A stretch of DNA of 56,370 nt from assembly GCA_016866875.1 (NCBI GenBank), contig VGKY01000006.1:1-56370 (forward strand), given 5' to 3'. A program made the translations under genes and the position numbers. Of the stretch, positions 1-9,773 are shown one piece after another. Position 1 is the first letter of the stretch; each line of letters starts with the position of its first letter. Source of the DNA: Candidatus Peribacteria bacterium. GTDB lineage: Bacteria > Patescibacteriota > Gracilibacteria > Peribacterales > Peribacteraceae. The notes under the pieces are model-generated. The model was not told the DNA's origin and ran no database searches. It saw only the letters and a list, made by a program, of their open reading frames with translations.

Positions 1-3000
1 GTGGTTCCAATGCTCCCCAAGCAGGACAAGGCTTGACTCTCAATGGCAGCAACTTCTTCTCTTTGAGCACTTCCTTCTCCGGCACCTCTCTCGAAATCCT
101 CGGTACCTCCTCCGGCCGCATCCTCTATGCCGCGGACAAGATCCTCGGCTCGGGAACCCTCCTGACGGACGGCGCTATTTCCACCAAAGCCAACCTCACG
201 ATCAATGCCGATAACGGCGCTGCAGACGCCATTCTCACCTTTGGCAATGACGGAGGAGCTGAGACATTCCGCTTCAGTGACACGAGTAATGATTTTGAAC
301 TGAGTGATGATCTTGAAGTACAAGGCATTCTCTCCGGCTCCACTCTCTATGCCACGAACTCCCTCCGTTCCAGTGGCTCCCTCGTCTGGGAAGGAGCAGC
401 ATCCGGAGCAACACTCTACCTCGGTGGTAGCTTCAAGGGAGTCGGTCTCACCGACTGTGACGACGCCACCAATAGCAAGCTCCTCTGGGATGCCACCACC
501 GGCCGCTTCTCCTGCGGCTCGGATCAATCCGGTGGATCCGGAGGCTCCTTCTCCGGCACCGGCTCCCTCCAGACCTTCTTCGACAATCGCTACGTTCGCA
601 CCGCAGGAGACACGATGACCGGCGGTCTTCTCATCCACAGCACCAACAACGCTACTGCCACCCTCGACACCGGTCTCCTCCTCGAAGTTGCTGGCGCCAT
701 GTCCGGTCGCACGCTCTTCACCCAAGATGGCATCGCCTCCTCTGGATCCATCCTCACACGCACCTCCCTCCGCTCCTCGGGCACCCTCGCCATCGACGGC
801 ATCGCCTACCTCAATGACGATCTCCAGGTTGGCGGAGGGAACATCAACTTCACCCAAAACACCACGATCGGTGACGGCGGTGACCAGATCACCATCGACT
901 CCAATGGCACCTTGGTCATCAACGACACAACATGGACGCTCTCCAACCAGTCCGTTGCTGTATCTCTGAACAATGCCGCCAATGCCCTCTCCTTCGATAC
1001 GAGTACCCTCTCTATCGATGCTCTCAACAATCGCATCGGTATCCTGACGACTGCTCCTGACACAGAGCTTGAAATCATCGGTACTGCTTCCGGAAGAACA
1101 CTCTTTGCGATGGATACGCTTTCCTCCTCCGGCAATCTTATTGTTGAGTCGCTCTTCAAGCGCGGCTCCGGAGCCATTTCGGTTATTTCCGCCGAGTACC
1201 AGACTGGAGCATATCTTTTCTCTTCTGGCGCTTCCGTTCTTGCTCTTGAAAGCTACACCCAGGATCGCTTTGGCAGGAAGCCGCTTGCACCAAATATCCT
1301 CTTCGGTTACCAGGGTGTCTTCGACACCAATCTCTACCGCACTTCCGGAAGTACATTGCGTACGGATGCGCAGTTCCTCATTACGACGAGCGGCTCAAAC
1401 GTGAATAGACCTTCATTCATGATCGACACGGAAACGGCCACGGGATCGCAAACAGTGTTCCTTATCAAATCCAATGCCACCACGGTCGACAACCGCGTCT
1501 TCCGCATCAATGCCTCTGGTGCAACCTTCGCCAACCAGCCCTACAGTAGCGCCGGAGCTGACTACGCCGAGTGGTTCTACGACAGCGGATCGACCTATGG
1601 TAATCAAAAGCTCAAGGCAGGGGAGATCGTCTGTATCGATCTGCTCAAGAATAATGCGGTGAAGCGCTGTGAACGTGACGGCGACAGCAACATCATGGGC
1701 ATCGTATCCACAAACCCTGCATTCATCGGTAACCATATCGGTGGAGCGGATGGTGTGATCCCTCCAGGGTATGCCCTCATCGGACTCATCGGACAGCTGC
1801 CTGCCAAAGCGTTCATCGAGAGCGGTGCAGTGATCCGCCCGGGTGACGCGCTCACAGCAGCCTCCATTCCAGGCTATGCACGCAAGGCACGAGCAGGGGA
1901 GCCGACCGTTGGTGTTGCGCTTGAAGCACTCAAGGAGGGAGAAGGAGTGATCAATGTCCTTGTAGCCCGAAGCAATTCCTCTCTCACGGTCGATGCCGTT
2001 GAAGACAAAATCATGCAGACCGTTGCCGCTATGGAGATCGAAGACGAAGTGGAAAGCATGGTCAGCAATGCCATGGACGAACTGGATCTAGAGTCTGCAG
2101 TCGCCGAGGAATTCCGTTCGCAGTTCTCGGCGTTCAATCTCCGGTCACAGGTGGCGGCAATGGTCGGAAGCTTGCAGACTTCAGCAGATCGTGAAGCATC
2201 CGTGAACTTGGCGGAATTTACTGCCTTGGAGGATGCGGTCGGCAGGATTTCCGGTGCACTGCTCTCTCTTGCTGCCGATGTCACTGCATCGCAACAGCTC
2301 GCAGCAACACATGCCAGTGCTCCGGCAAGCCTGAGCGGTGGCACGCTGCGTGGCCGTACAGTGATCGAGGGTGAGCTCATCATCAATGGCATTCCGTACG
2401 CTGCCGCTGATCCGATCGCTGTAGGAGAGAACGATGCGCTGCAGTACGTGCGCATTGGTACCGGAGGAATCGTCGCTATCAGCGACTTGACCGTCAGAGA
2501 AGCACTCTACGTGCTTGGCGACGTCACCATCGAGGGCATGGCGGCATTCAAGGGTGATGTGATGATCGATGGCAGCCTCGTCCTTTCCGGGTCCCTCATC
2601 GTGCATCACAATCAGGCAGGATTTGCCCTTATCCCGCAGGGCGGTACCGGCGTGGTCGTAGCCTTCGATCCGCCGTTTGCCTCAGGCTGGACTCCGGTCA
2701 TCACGGTGAGCAGCGATAGTTTCTTGCCCCACCGACTGCGCGCATCTTCTGCGACCGGCTTTACGATCGAGGTGCAGCATCCCGCCATCGAGCCGATGAT
2801 CTTCTCCTGGCATGCTCTCGTGACGGGCAATGCCATCACCCATGCCGGAGCACCCATAGTCGCATTCCGCCGCGTTCCATTCCCTGTCGATCGTGCTGGT
2901 GTTCCGCTCTCCAGTAACACCGTCTGGAACGCTTGCATCCGCAATCAAGTGCAGCTTGATAGCGAAGGCAAGCCCTTCAGCTGCGGTCGCTACCACGTAG

Positions 3001-3398
3001 ATAACACCTGGACCCACCCGGATCTCACTGTCGAATTCCTCTGGAGGCCGGATCTCACACCGTCCCTCGTGCTTCCGGAAGGATTTGAAGCTGTGGTGAC
3101 GAAAGAGGAAGTAGATGGGGGGGTGGAGACCAGCAACGAGGGTACTGATGCCCCAGATCGTTCCTCAGATGAAGGGCTGCACACGCAGAGCACACAGGAG
3201 TCGGTAGATGTGACAGGAGAAGCCGTCAACGATGTTGTGGAAGTCCCGACGGATGCCTTTTTCATAGAGAGTGAAGCCGTATCTTCTCAAGCCAGCACCG
3301 AAGAAGCAGGCACCGTGGAGAATGTGACGGATCTTGTAGAGGGATCAGACATGGTGGAAAAAGCCTCCACAGCGGGTGATGCCATCCTCGAAGAGTAG
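1..3398 (+). CDS. Large fibre-like surface protein, 5' end outside the window
   Basis: The frame is open to the left edge, so the N-terminus is missing; about 1,130 residues are visible. The first ~400 residues carry a loose repeat built around SGRTLYA/SGSTLYA and RSSGSL-type motifs, as in beta-structured fibre or adhesin stalks. Around residues 500-640 a segment beginning ADYAEWF and containing GEIVCID and IMGIVSTNPAFIGNH resembles the tail-fibre/neck-appendage C-terminal domain group (Peptidase_G2-like). A coiled, acidic helical stretch follows, then a beta domain with FSWHAL, and a low-complexity acidic Glu/Val/Thr tail. Such giant proteins are common in CPR genomes and are presumed cell-surface. 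Exact function is unknown; the family link rests on motif memory only. Confidence 0.75.
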   Translation, partial: GSNAPQAGQGLTLNGSNFFSLSTSFSGTSLEILGTSSGRILYAADKILGSGTLLTDGAISTKANLTINADNGAADAILTFGNDGGAETFRFSDTSNDFELSDDLEVQGILSGSTLYATNSLRSSGSLVWEGAASGATLYLGGSFKGVGLTDCDDATNSKLLWDATTGRFSCGSDQSGGSGGSFSGTGSLQTFFDNRYVRTAGDTMTGGLLIHSTNNATATLDTGLLLEVAGAMSGRTLFTQDGIASSGSILTRTSLRSSGTLAIDGIAYLNDDLQVGGGNINFTQNTTIGDGGDQITIDSNGTLVINDTTWTLSNQSVAVSLNNAANALSFDTSTLSIDALNNRIGILTTAPDTELEIIGTASGRTLFAMDTLSSSGNLIVESLFKRGSGAISVISAEYQTGAYLFSSGASVLALESYTQDRFGRKPLAPNILFGYQGVFDTNLYRTSGSTLRTDAQFLITTSGSNVNRPSFMIDTETATGSQTVFLIKSNATTVDNRVFRINASGATFANQPYSSAGADYAEWFYDSGSTYGNQKLKAGEIVCIDLLKNNAVKRCERDGDSNIMGIVSTNPAFIGNHIGGADGVIPPGYALIGLIGQLPAKAFIESGAVIRPGDALTAASIPGYARKARAGEPTVGVALEALKEGEGVINVLVARSNSSLTVDAVEDKIMQTVAAMEIEDEVESMVSNAMDELDLESAVAEEFRSQFSAFNLRSQVAAMVGSLQTSADREASVNLAEFTALEDAVGRISGALLSLAADVTASQQLAATHASAPASLSGGTLRGRTVIEGELIINGIPYAAADPIAVGENDALQYVRIGTGGIVAISDLTVREALYVLGDVTIEGMAAFKGDVMIDGSLVLSGSLIVHHNQAGFALIPQGGTGVVVAFDPPFASGWTPVITVSSDSFLPHRLRASSATGFTIEVQHPAIEPMIFSWHALVTGNAITHAGAPIVAFRRVPFPVDRAGVPLSSNTVWNACIRNQVQLDSEGKPFSCGRYHVDNTWTHPDLTVEFLWRPDLTPSLVLPEGFEAVVTKEEVDGGVETSNEGTDAPDRSSDEGLHTQSTQESVDVTGEAVNDVVEVPTDAFFIESEAVSSQASTEEAGTVENVTDLVEGSDMVEKASTAGDAILEE

Positions 3399-3493
3399 TA
3401 CATCATCGATATGGCTTCTGACAAGAAATGCGAACTTGCCTGTACGATGAAATTTTCGTTAGTCTAATGCCGTACTCTTACTTCTTTTCTCAT

Positions 3494-3910
3494 ATGTCCA
3501 TGCGCAAGCTTCTCTCCCTTGCCTTCGTTATCGCTCTTATCGGTCTGGTGTTTACGCTGGAAACGCAGCGCCAGGAGGCTCAGAAGCAACTCGAACGCCT
3601 CACGGTTCGCTTGGAGCAGTTGCAGGGGGGCAACAGTCAGAATCGCGAGGCTGCGAAGAAGGTGATTGAACGCGTACGAAAGCATATGGTTATTTCCACG
3701 GATGTGGAGCCGACGGTTGCGACGATTGTGAATGTCGAAGAGCTTCGCAGGCAGAATCCCTTCTACAACAAAGCGGAGAACGGCAATCACTTGGTGGTCA
3801 CGACCGATCGGGCGATTCTCTATGATACCGACCGAGACATCATTCTCGACGTCATTCCGGTACAGCTCCAACCCGCCGCCCCAGCCGGGAGCCCTGCCGG
3901 GAACTCCTAA
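3494..3910 (+). CDS. Small membrane-anchored coiled-coil protein, unknown function
   Basis: About 138 aa from the ATG at 3494; a second ATG at 3500 is equally possible. In-frame upstream codons back to 3428 add a sequence unlike a signal peptide, so I prefer the later start. A basic MRKLLS start leads into one hydrophobic segment (about residues 4-20). A Gln/Glu/Arg-rich predicted coiled coil (about 22-60) comes next, then a compact domain with VEPTVATIVNVEELRRQNPF and a Pro/Ala-rich tail. The layout suggests an inner-membrane-anchored protein facing outward. I do not recognise the family. Confidence 0.6.
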   Translation: MSMRKLLSLAFVIALIGLVFTLETQRQEAQKQLERLTVRLEQLQGGNSQNREAAKKVIERVRKHMVISTDVEPTVATIVNVEELRRQNPFYNKAENGNHLVVTTDRAILYDTDRDIILDVIPVQLQPAAPAGSPAGNS

Positions 3911-4029
3911 GGTTCCCTTGAGGAGCGGAACGCCTCGTACCGCTTTGCTCAGCGAATCTTTCACTGTCTGTAGCGTCATCTGAGGCACTAGGCATTTCGT
4001 GGATATCGGCAAGCGGGAACAATCGTCCT

Positions 4030-4452
4030 ATGCGTATGATGTGGCCTCTCACTGTTGTGGGGATGGGTGTCCTTTTGAGTAATTTCCTGAGGCAATCGGA
4101 TGAGCCCCTGGAAGGCGTACAGCTTGTGGCAGATCATCGTCCTGCGGTGTGTACCGTTTCCATTGGGAGCATCGCCGGCGGTCGTGTCACTGGTGAGATC
4201 CATGGTGATGTGCGCGTCTTCATTGGTGATGCACAGGTGATTCCCAACGGAAGCGGATCATTCGCTATGTCTCTACGCATGCCGAGCTCGGCGGTGGCGA
4301 TCGCGAGTCCTGCGGGCGATATGCGCTTCGTCGCTTCTCGGAGAGGCAAGCGGTACTACCCCATAGGTTCTGTGCAGGGGCAGAAGCTTGCGCCTGCCAA
4401 TCGCATCTACTTCCGTTCCGAGCAGGAGGCGCAAGCGGCAGGATTCCGGTAG
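4030..4452 (+). CDS. Exported small protein with cysteine-less Ada/MTTC-like C-terminal domain
   Basis: 140 aa. The N-terminus MRMMWPLTVVGMGVLLSNFL is a signal anchor or signal peptide. The middle (about 40-95) reads as a small beta domain. The C-terminus (about 100-140) contains FVASRRGKRYYPIGS and NRIYFRSEQEAQAAGFR. It matches the pattern of the short domain that in many bacteria reads F-V-x-S-x-x-x-x-x-Y-H-x-x-x-C and ends AxxxGYxPCxxC (related to the Ada metal-binding fold). Here all the metal-binding cysteines are replaced or missing. Function is unknown; possibly a structural or ligand-binding version of that fold outside the membrane. Confidence 0.6.
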   Translation: MRMMWPLTVVGMGVLLSNFLRQSDEPLEGVQLVADHRPAVCTVSIGSIAGGRVTGEIHGDVRVFIGDAQVIPNGSGSFAMSLRMPSSAVAIASPAGDMRFVASRRGKRYYPIGSVQGQKLAPANRIYFRSEQEAQAAGFR

Positions 4453-4541
4453 CTCGTGTGTACTGCGCAGCACGCTTGTTTTCCATGCAATGGAAAACGA
4501 CATGAGTCTGTCGTAGGATTCGAGCATTCTTCCCCCCAGCT

Positions 4542-5984
4542 ATGAAGTACATCCGTCTCTCGCACATTGTCTGTACCCTTGCAGGAGTCGCTTTGGGCAC
4601 CGCAGCGACGGTGGGAGCCGCGAGCATCGCTGGGAGCAGTGTCTTTCGCGATGTCCCTGCAGGCTCGTACTACGACAATGCCATCGGAGTGATGTTTCAG
4701 AAGGGGATCATCAAAGGGTACGCCGACGGGCGCTTCGGTCCTGACGAATACGTCACACGCGGGCAGCTTGCCGTGATGTTCGAACGCTTGCGCGCCGATC
4801 TTACGGGTCAAGTGATCGATCAAAGCAGCAGCGTCCGTTCCCGTTCTTCTCGCAGCAGCTCGAGCGACGCATCGGATGCGACGTCTACTTCTCGAAGTGC
4901 ATCTTCTTCCACTTCCAATTCCCTCAATCCCTACGGCACCATCCGCTTCACCTCAACCGCGTACAACGTCAATGAAAAGGATGGCACAGCGACGATCAGC
5001 GTCGTTCGTACCGGGGGGAACCAGGGTACGGTCTCTTTTGACTACGCTCTAGAGGCTGGCTCAGCAACTACGGACGATTTTGAGATTGCAACGGGAACTC
5101 TGACATTCCAAGGGAAGGCGACGAGCACGACCTTTACCGTGAAGATCAAGAATGATGCTCTCACCGAGGGGCTGGAAACGTTGAAGATGATCCTCAGCAA
5201 CCCCACCAATAATGCAAGCCTGGGGGCGCCTGCGACTGCTGAGCTCAAGATCACCGATGATGAGACCGTGGTCAGTAGTTCTACAGCGTCGAGTGCGAGT
5301 AGCGCCACGCCTTCGGTGGGATTGAGTGCCACGGAGTATGCAGCAGCCGATGCGGGAGGCTCTCTGACGGTCACGGTTGTTCGTGCGGGAGGCACTGCTG
5401 GTGCGGTGACAGTGCAGTACGCAACCGCCGATGGAACAGCCAAATCCAGTGCCGACTACACGTCGACGAGCGGCACGGTGAGTTTTGCGTCGGGCGAAGC
5501 GACGAAGACCTTTACGATCGCCATTGCTGCCAATACCAGCATCACTGGCAATAAGAATTTTAAGATCGTTCTGAGCAATCCCACAGGCGGGGTGACCCTC
5601 GCTCCGGGGACGGCGACGGTCGTGATTCATGATGACGAGGTTGCAGCCTTTGGCTCGGGATCCTTGAAGTTCTCACGATCTGCCTACGACGGATTTGAGT
5701 CGCAGGGCAAAGTGGAGATCACGGTCCAGCGCACCGGAGGAGCGCGCGGCAAAGTGACCGTACAGTACTCCACGAGTAACGGAACGGCCGCCGCAGGACG
5801 CGACTATACGGCAGCGTCCGGCACCCTCACCTTTGAGGCAGGAGAGTCGCTGAAGACCTTTATCGTGCCAATCACGTACGATACCGAGTCCGATGGCGAG
5901 GAGACGGTGAATCTCTTGCTAAGCTCACCCACGAGCGGTGCCGAGCTCATCACGCCGTCGACGGCGACCTTGAGGATTTATTAG
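4542..5984 (+). CDS. SLH-domain protein with three Calx-beta repeats
   Basis: 480 aa. A signal peptide (about 1-30) is followed by one S-layer homology domain (about 33-85; FRDVP, GIIKGYADGRFGPDEYVTR, AVMFERL). Next is a Ser-rich linker (about 95-125). Three Calx-beta-type domains follow (about 130-245, 255-365 and 370-480), each with the signature DYxxxxGTLxFxxG and a closing ITDDE/IHDDE or equivalent. SLH domains bind secondary cell-wall polymer or pyruvylated glycan. Calx-beta domains are Ca2+-binding beta sandwiches typical of adhesins. The single SLH copy is fewer than the usual three, so anchoring may need oligomerisation. Likely a surface adhesin or S-layer-associated protein. Confidence 0.85.
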   Translation: MKYIRLSHIVCTLAGVALGTAATVGAASIAGSSVFRDVPAGSYYDNAIGVMFQKGIIKGYADGRFGPDEYVTRGQLAVMFERLRADLTGQVIDQSSSVRSRSSRSSSSDASDATSTSRSASSSTSNSLNPYGTIRFTSTAYNVNEKDGTATISVVRTGGNQGTVSFDYALEAGSATTDDFEIATGTLTFQGKATSTTFTVKIKNDALTEGLETLKMILSNPTNNASLGAPATAELKITDDETVVSSSTASSASSATPSVGLSATEYAAADAGGSLTVTVVRAGGTAGAVTVQYATADGTAKSSADYTSTSGTVSFASGEATKTFTIAIAANTSITGNKNFKIVLSNPTGGVTLAPGTATVVIHDDEVAAFGSGSLKFSRSAYDGFESQGKVEITVQRTGGARGKVTVQYSTSNGTAAAGRDYTAASGTLTFEAGESLKTFIVPITYDTESDGEETVNLLLSSPTSGAELITPSTATLRIY

Positions 5985-6015
5985 TCTTTTTTATAACTTT
6001 CCGTATGCTCGGTCC

Positions 6016-6732
6016 ATGCAACTCTCGATAGCGTTGCCATGCTTTAATGAAGAGGCGAACGTGCCATACACGCTTGCGGATGTCGATGCATGGATGCAGA
6101 GTCGTGGCATCGAGGGGCAGATTATTGCCGTGGATGACGGTTCAAAGGATGGGACAGCGCGCGTGCTGCAGGAGCTTGCCCAAAAGTATCCGCGCTTGCG
6201 CGTCGTGAAGCACGAAACCAACCGTGGCTACGGCGCCGCAGTGCGTTCGGGGTGCGATGCTGCTACGACAGAATGGATTGGATTCATGGACAGCGACGGG
6301 CAGTTCCATGCTGAGGACTTCGATCATCTCGTCGCGCTCAGCGCATCCGTCCCCCTTGTCGTTGGTCGTCGCAGGCATCGTGCGGATCCCTTTATGCGTA
6401 AAGTGAATGCCAAGTGCTTCGGACTACTCACGTGGGTCGTGCTTGGGGTATGGGTACGCGATGTGAACTGCGCGATGAAGATGTTTCGACGGGATCTCTG
6501 GCAGCGCATCCGACCAACACTGGCGACGGGGGCACTCTTCAATGCCGAGCTCTTCGCACGCGCCAGAAAGGCTGGAGCACGCTGGAAGCAGGAGGATGTG
6601 TCGCACTACCCACGTATACGCGGAGTGCAGACGGGAGCTAACCCTTTGGTGATTCTGCGGATGTTTAAGGAGTTGTGGAAATTGTGGTGGTTGATGCGCT
6701 CATCCCACGCACTTACTCCCTCTGTGCGATGA
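6016..6732 (+). CDS. Family 2 glycosyltransferase (dolichol-phosphate-mannose-synthase-like)
   Basis: 238 aa, GT-A fold. It starts MQLSIALPCFNEEANVPYTL with the usual PCFNEEANV opening. The nucleotide/metal-binding DDGSKDGT lies at about 40-47 and the DxD-like MDSDGQF at about 94-100. No clear C-terminal transmembrane pair is present, so it resembles the soluble DPM1-type enzymes that transfer a sugar from an NDP donor to a polyprenyl phosphate. It converges on the next gene with a 20-base overlap. In context it could charge the lipid carrier used by the GT-C enzymes nearby. Donor sugar cannot be read from sequence. Confidence 0.85.
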   Translation: MQLSIALPCFNEEANVPYTLADVDAWMQSRGIEGQIIAVDDGSKDGTARVLQELAQKYPRLRVVKHETNRGYGAAVRSGCDAATTEWIGFMDSDGQFHAEDFDHLVALSASVPLVVGRRRHRADPFMRKVNAKCFGLLTWVVLGVWVRDVNCAMKMFRRDLWQRIRPTLATGALFNAELFARARKAGARWKQEDVSHYPRIRGVQTGANPLVILRMFKELWKLWWLMRSSHALTPSVR

Positions 6733-8695
6733 ACTCATAGACGATTGTATCGTTGAATTCAGCAACTTGTGCAATGACTCCTTGTGATGCCCATGTATCG
6801 ACCTGGGAGCTGATATTCGATTCTGGCGAGTACACAATCCACCGTGCACCTTCGTTCATATATTCGCGATGATTATCCGCAGTGATGTTTGCGAGCATTT
6901 GCGTTCTCCTTTCGATGTTTTCCGAGGGGAATCCGAGTGTGTAATCTCCCCATCCTGGGAGCAGAACCGGTAGGCCTGCCAGGATTGCTGCGTCGTATGT
7001 CCTTTCCTCGGTGGGTAACAGGGTAATCTCACCTGCTTGCACTCTTTGCCTCAGCCAGCTCAGGGCACTGATGAGGTTTCGTGGGATGTTTTTCTGGGGA
7101 AATTCCATCCAAAGAGCCGTGTGCTCACCAACATTTGCCCCGTTTTTCCAAGCCTGAAATCCTTCCGTGCTGAATTGCCAGAGAAAACCCATGCTGGCTA
7201 TGACGAGAGAGACCGCCGGAACGATGGAGACGAGCTGCACAGAACGCCGACGATGTGTGAGTGTATGAGCGATGAAGCCTGCGGCAAAGATGGAGAGTGG
7301 GATCCATGCGACTTGGGTGAATTTCACGATGTCCCACGAGTAAAGGTACTCATAAAAGTTGAACACGAACATGGCACTGAAGGCCATCATCAACGAAGGT
7401 ATGTACATTCTTCTCGTTCGTACCATTCCTGCGATGCCAGCGAGGAGTGGAATGGAGAAGCATTGAATGTTCCACAGAGTCATTTGCGACCAACTACCAT
7501 GCAGTACACCTCCGCGGGGAACGAGGGATTCTGAAACTGCCCTTGCAATGAGTGCAGTGGTATCGGAAACAAGAAATGCTAGGAATGCTCCGGCGGCAAC
7601 CGCACATGCAATATCCATGAGATGACGAGGGCGTTCGGTAGACTTTTCACGGGTATCTCGTGCTATGGAGATCAACCACGTGAGGGCTGCCCATCCGAGG
7701 ACAGAGGCCACGAAAATGCCGTAAAGAGCCGTCTGAGCTATGCCTAGAACAGTGGTGACTACTGTGACGGCGAGTAAGGACCAAGGATCTGTCTTCTTCT
7801 CGGCGTCAATATTGGTCAGTATCAGAAAGAGGGTGAGGCAGAGGGGAATCCCTAGTGTCCAGGGATGCTGGAACCAGTTATTGGCGACAGACGGAGGCAT
7901 ATCATTGAAAAATCCCCAAGACAACGTGGAAGGAAAACCACTGGTGAACGCCCCGAGGAATCCGGCGATGGGGCCAACGCGTTTCCCGAACAGACGGGAG
8001 GCAATGTGACCATAGAGCAGGATGGTGTAGAAAAAGTGGACAGTGGTCACAAGGTCGATTGCGACATCAAACCGTACCCGGAATATCACTCGTACCATCG
8101 CGAATAGCGTGTCTATCCCGTAGTGATAGGGTAGGAGAACATTTGCAAATGTGAGGTGACGGGGGGGATAGATGCCGTTGACGATCTGCTCGGTGATGGA
8201 GAAGTGCCCAGTGATAATTCCCAATTTGTCCCAGTTGTCCTTCAGGATTACCGTGGGAAGAAGGATGAGTGTGCCGATGATAGCGCTCCACCAAAGCATT
8301 GCCGGGTAGGTAAAGGCCTGTGTTCGGGAAGCGCTGCCTTTGCCGCTTATGATGTAACCAAGCAATCCCAGCAGAGAGGTACTGACGGTGATGCCAAGAT
8401 AGAAATCGTGGAAGAACAAACCGCAGATGTGCGTCGACAGTAGCCAGAGTGCCAGTGCCAATCCGGGCGTGATGCCTATGGTGTCTTTCCGCAGGGAACT
8501 GCGAGAAACGATGCACCGCGCAAGAAGCCAGATGCCCGGGAGAAACACTAGGAGTGAAACCAGAATCTTCGGCGATGGATTACTCACAAATTCATCCGGC
8601 AGAAGGGAGAGCGCACACAGTGCGATCGTACCCAGTATGGCCAAACATGCATGCACGACGGAGAGGCGCTGACTTCCTACAAAGATGCCTTTCAT
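6713..8695 (-). CDS. Polytopic membrane protein, GT-C glycosyltransferase-like
   Basis: About 660 aa with roughly a dozen hydrophobic segments, starting MKGIFVGSQRL. I chose the ATG at 8695 because the longer reading to 8779 runs into the start of the divergent epimerase gene and adds a His-rich, non-membrane stretch. The first large loop after about residue 150 and the soluble C-terminal 130 residues fit the general GT-C architecture (PMT_2/ArnT-like or DUF2298-like). No diagnostic DE/DD motif was found with certainty. Likely transfers a lipid-linked sugar at the outer membrane face or works on envelope glycans, by neighbourhood. Confidence 0.7.
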   Translation of the reverse strand: MKGIFVGSQRLSVVHACLAILGTIALCALSLLPDEFVSNPSPKILVSLLVFLPGIWLLARCIVSRSSLRKDTIGITPGLALALWLLSTHICGLFFHDFYLGITVSTSLLGLLGYIISGKGSASRTQAFTYPAMLWWSAIIGTLILLPTVILKDNWDKLGIITGHFSITEQIVNGIYPPRHLTFANVLLPYHYGIDTLFAMVRVIFRVRFDVAIDLVTTVHFFYTILLYGHIASRLFGKRVGPIAGFLGAFTSGFPSTLSWGFFNDMPPSVANNWFQHPWTLGIPLCLTLFLILTNIDAEKKTDPWSLLAVTVVTTVLGIAQTALYGIFVASVLGWAALTWLISIARDTREKSTERPRHLMDIACAVAAGAFLAFLVSDTTALIARAVSESLVPRGGVLHGSWSQMTLWNIQCFSIPLLAGIAGMVRTRRMYIPSLMMAFSAMFVFNFYEYLYSWDIVKFTQVAWIPLSIFAAGFIAHTLTHRRRSVQLVSIVPAVSLVIASMGFLWQFSTEGFQAWKNGANVGEHTALWMEFPQKNIPRNLISALSWLRQRVQAGEITLLPTEERTYDAAILAGLPVLLPGWGDYTLGFPSENIERRTQMLANITADNHREYMNEGARWIVYSPESNISSQVDTWASQGVIAQVAEFNDTIVYEFIAQRE

Positions 8696-8750
8696 GGAAG
8701 ACAGTATACGTGAAAGTATTGCAAAATCATGGTGGTGATCATGGAGAGAG

Positions 8751-9761
8751 ATGCAGTGCGGTGCGTACATGAGCGCCATGGATTGTTGCCGATCTTTGCC
8801 TATACTGGACAGTGTGGACTCTTTTCAGGGGAAAACATGTCTCGTGACAGGCGGTGCTGGGTTTATCGGCACGCACCTAGTGCGGGCACTCCTCGCGCAT
8901 GCGCCCAAACGCATTGTTGTACTCGACAGTCTGAAGTATGGAAGAGTTTCCCAGGACATCATCGCTGACAGCCGCGTGACTTTTTTGCAGAAGGATTTTT
9001 CCTCTGAATCCTCGGAGTCTCTCCGCTCTATGCTCGCGGGCGTCGATGTGCTTTTCCACCTCGCTGCGGAAAAGCACAACCAGTCCATCGACGACCCGAT
9101 GCTGGTCTACAGCGTCAATATTCTGGGAACATCTCGCCTGTTTGAGGCTGCGTGCGCATCGGGCGTTCGCCGCATTGTCTTCACGTCATCGCTCTACGCC
9201 TATGGCACTATGCAGCCGCCTGCCATGCAGGAGTCCGATACCCCCTGTCCGCGGACACCCTACGGGATTTCCAAGCTGGCAGGGGAGCACATTCTCGCTG
9301 CTTGCTGCAAGACTCATGGCGTCGAGTACGCGATTCTCCGGCTATTTTTCGTTTATGGCCCCGGCCAGTTCCCTGGCATGGGGTACAAGTCCGTGATTGT
9401 AAAGAATGCTGAGCGCATCCGTAACAATGAACCGCCTGTCATTGTCGGCGACGGTACACAGGCACTGGATTATGTGTACGTGAGTGATGTCGTCGATGGC
9501 ATTCTCAAGGTGTGCCTTCTTGCGCCCTCCGGCACGCTCCTCAATCTCTCGTCCGGCGTTCCCACTACCATTCTATCCCTTACCAGGCTGATGCTGGATA
9601 TCGCGCAATCGCCTCTCAAACCGGTGTTTGTTGCGCCGGACTGGACAAGCGGTACCTCGCGTACCGGTAGGAACGAAGAAGCAGGGAGAATAGTTGGATG
9701 GAAAGTCACCACTGACATTGAAACCGGACTGCGGCACGTGTATCAATCCCTACTCGTCTAA
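8751..9761 (+). CDS. NAD-dependent epimerase/dehydratase (UDP-glucose 4-epimerase type)
   Basis: About 336 aa or slightly less. Alternative ATGs lie at 8769 and 8778, and none has an obvious well-spaced ribosome site. Rossmann glycine motif GGAGFIG near the N-terminus, LFHLAAEKHNQSIDDP typical of extended SDRs, catalytic SS...YGISK (Ser/Thr plus YxxxK), and RLFFVYGPGQ further on. Extended SDRs of this type interconvert or dehydrate nucleotide sugars. The gene ends 12 bases before the GT2-PaaK fusion gene, so they are probably co-transcribed, giving a donor-sugar supply role. The exact substrate is not assignable. Confidence 0.88.
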   Translation: MQCGAYMSAMDCCRSLPILDSVDSFQGKTCLVTGGAGFIGTHLVRALLAHAPKRIVVLDSLKYGRVSQDIIADSRVTFLQKDFSSESSESLRSMLAGVDVLFHLAAEKHNQSIDDPMLVYSVNILGTSRLFEAACASGVRRIVFTSSLYAYGTMQPPAMQESDTPCPRTPYGISKLAGEHILAACCKTHGVEYAILRLFFVYGPGQFPGMGYKSVIVKNAERIRNNEPPVIVGDGTQALDYVYVSDVVDGILKVCLLAPSGTLLNLSSGVPTTILSLTRLMLDIAQSPLKPVFVAPDWTSGTSRTGRNEEAGRIVGWKVTTDIETGLRHVYQSLLV

Positions 9762-9773
9762 TCCCTAGAGCAC

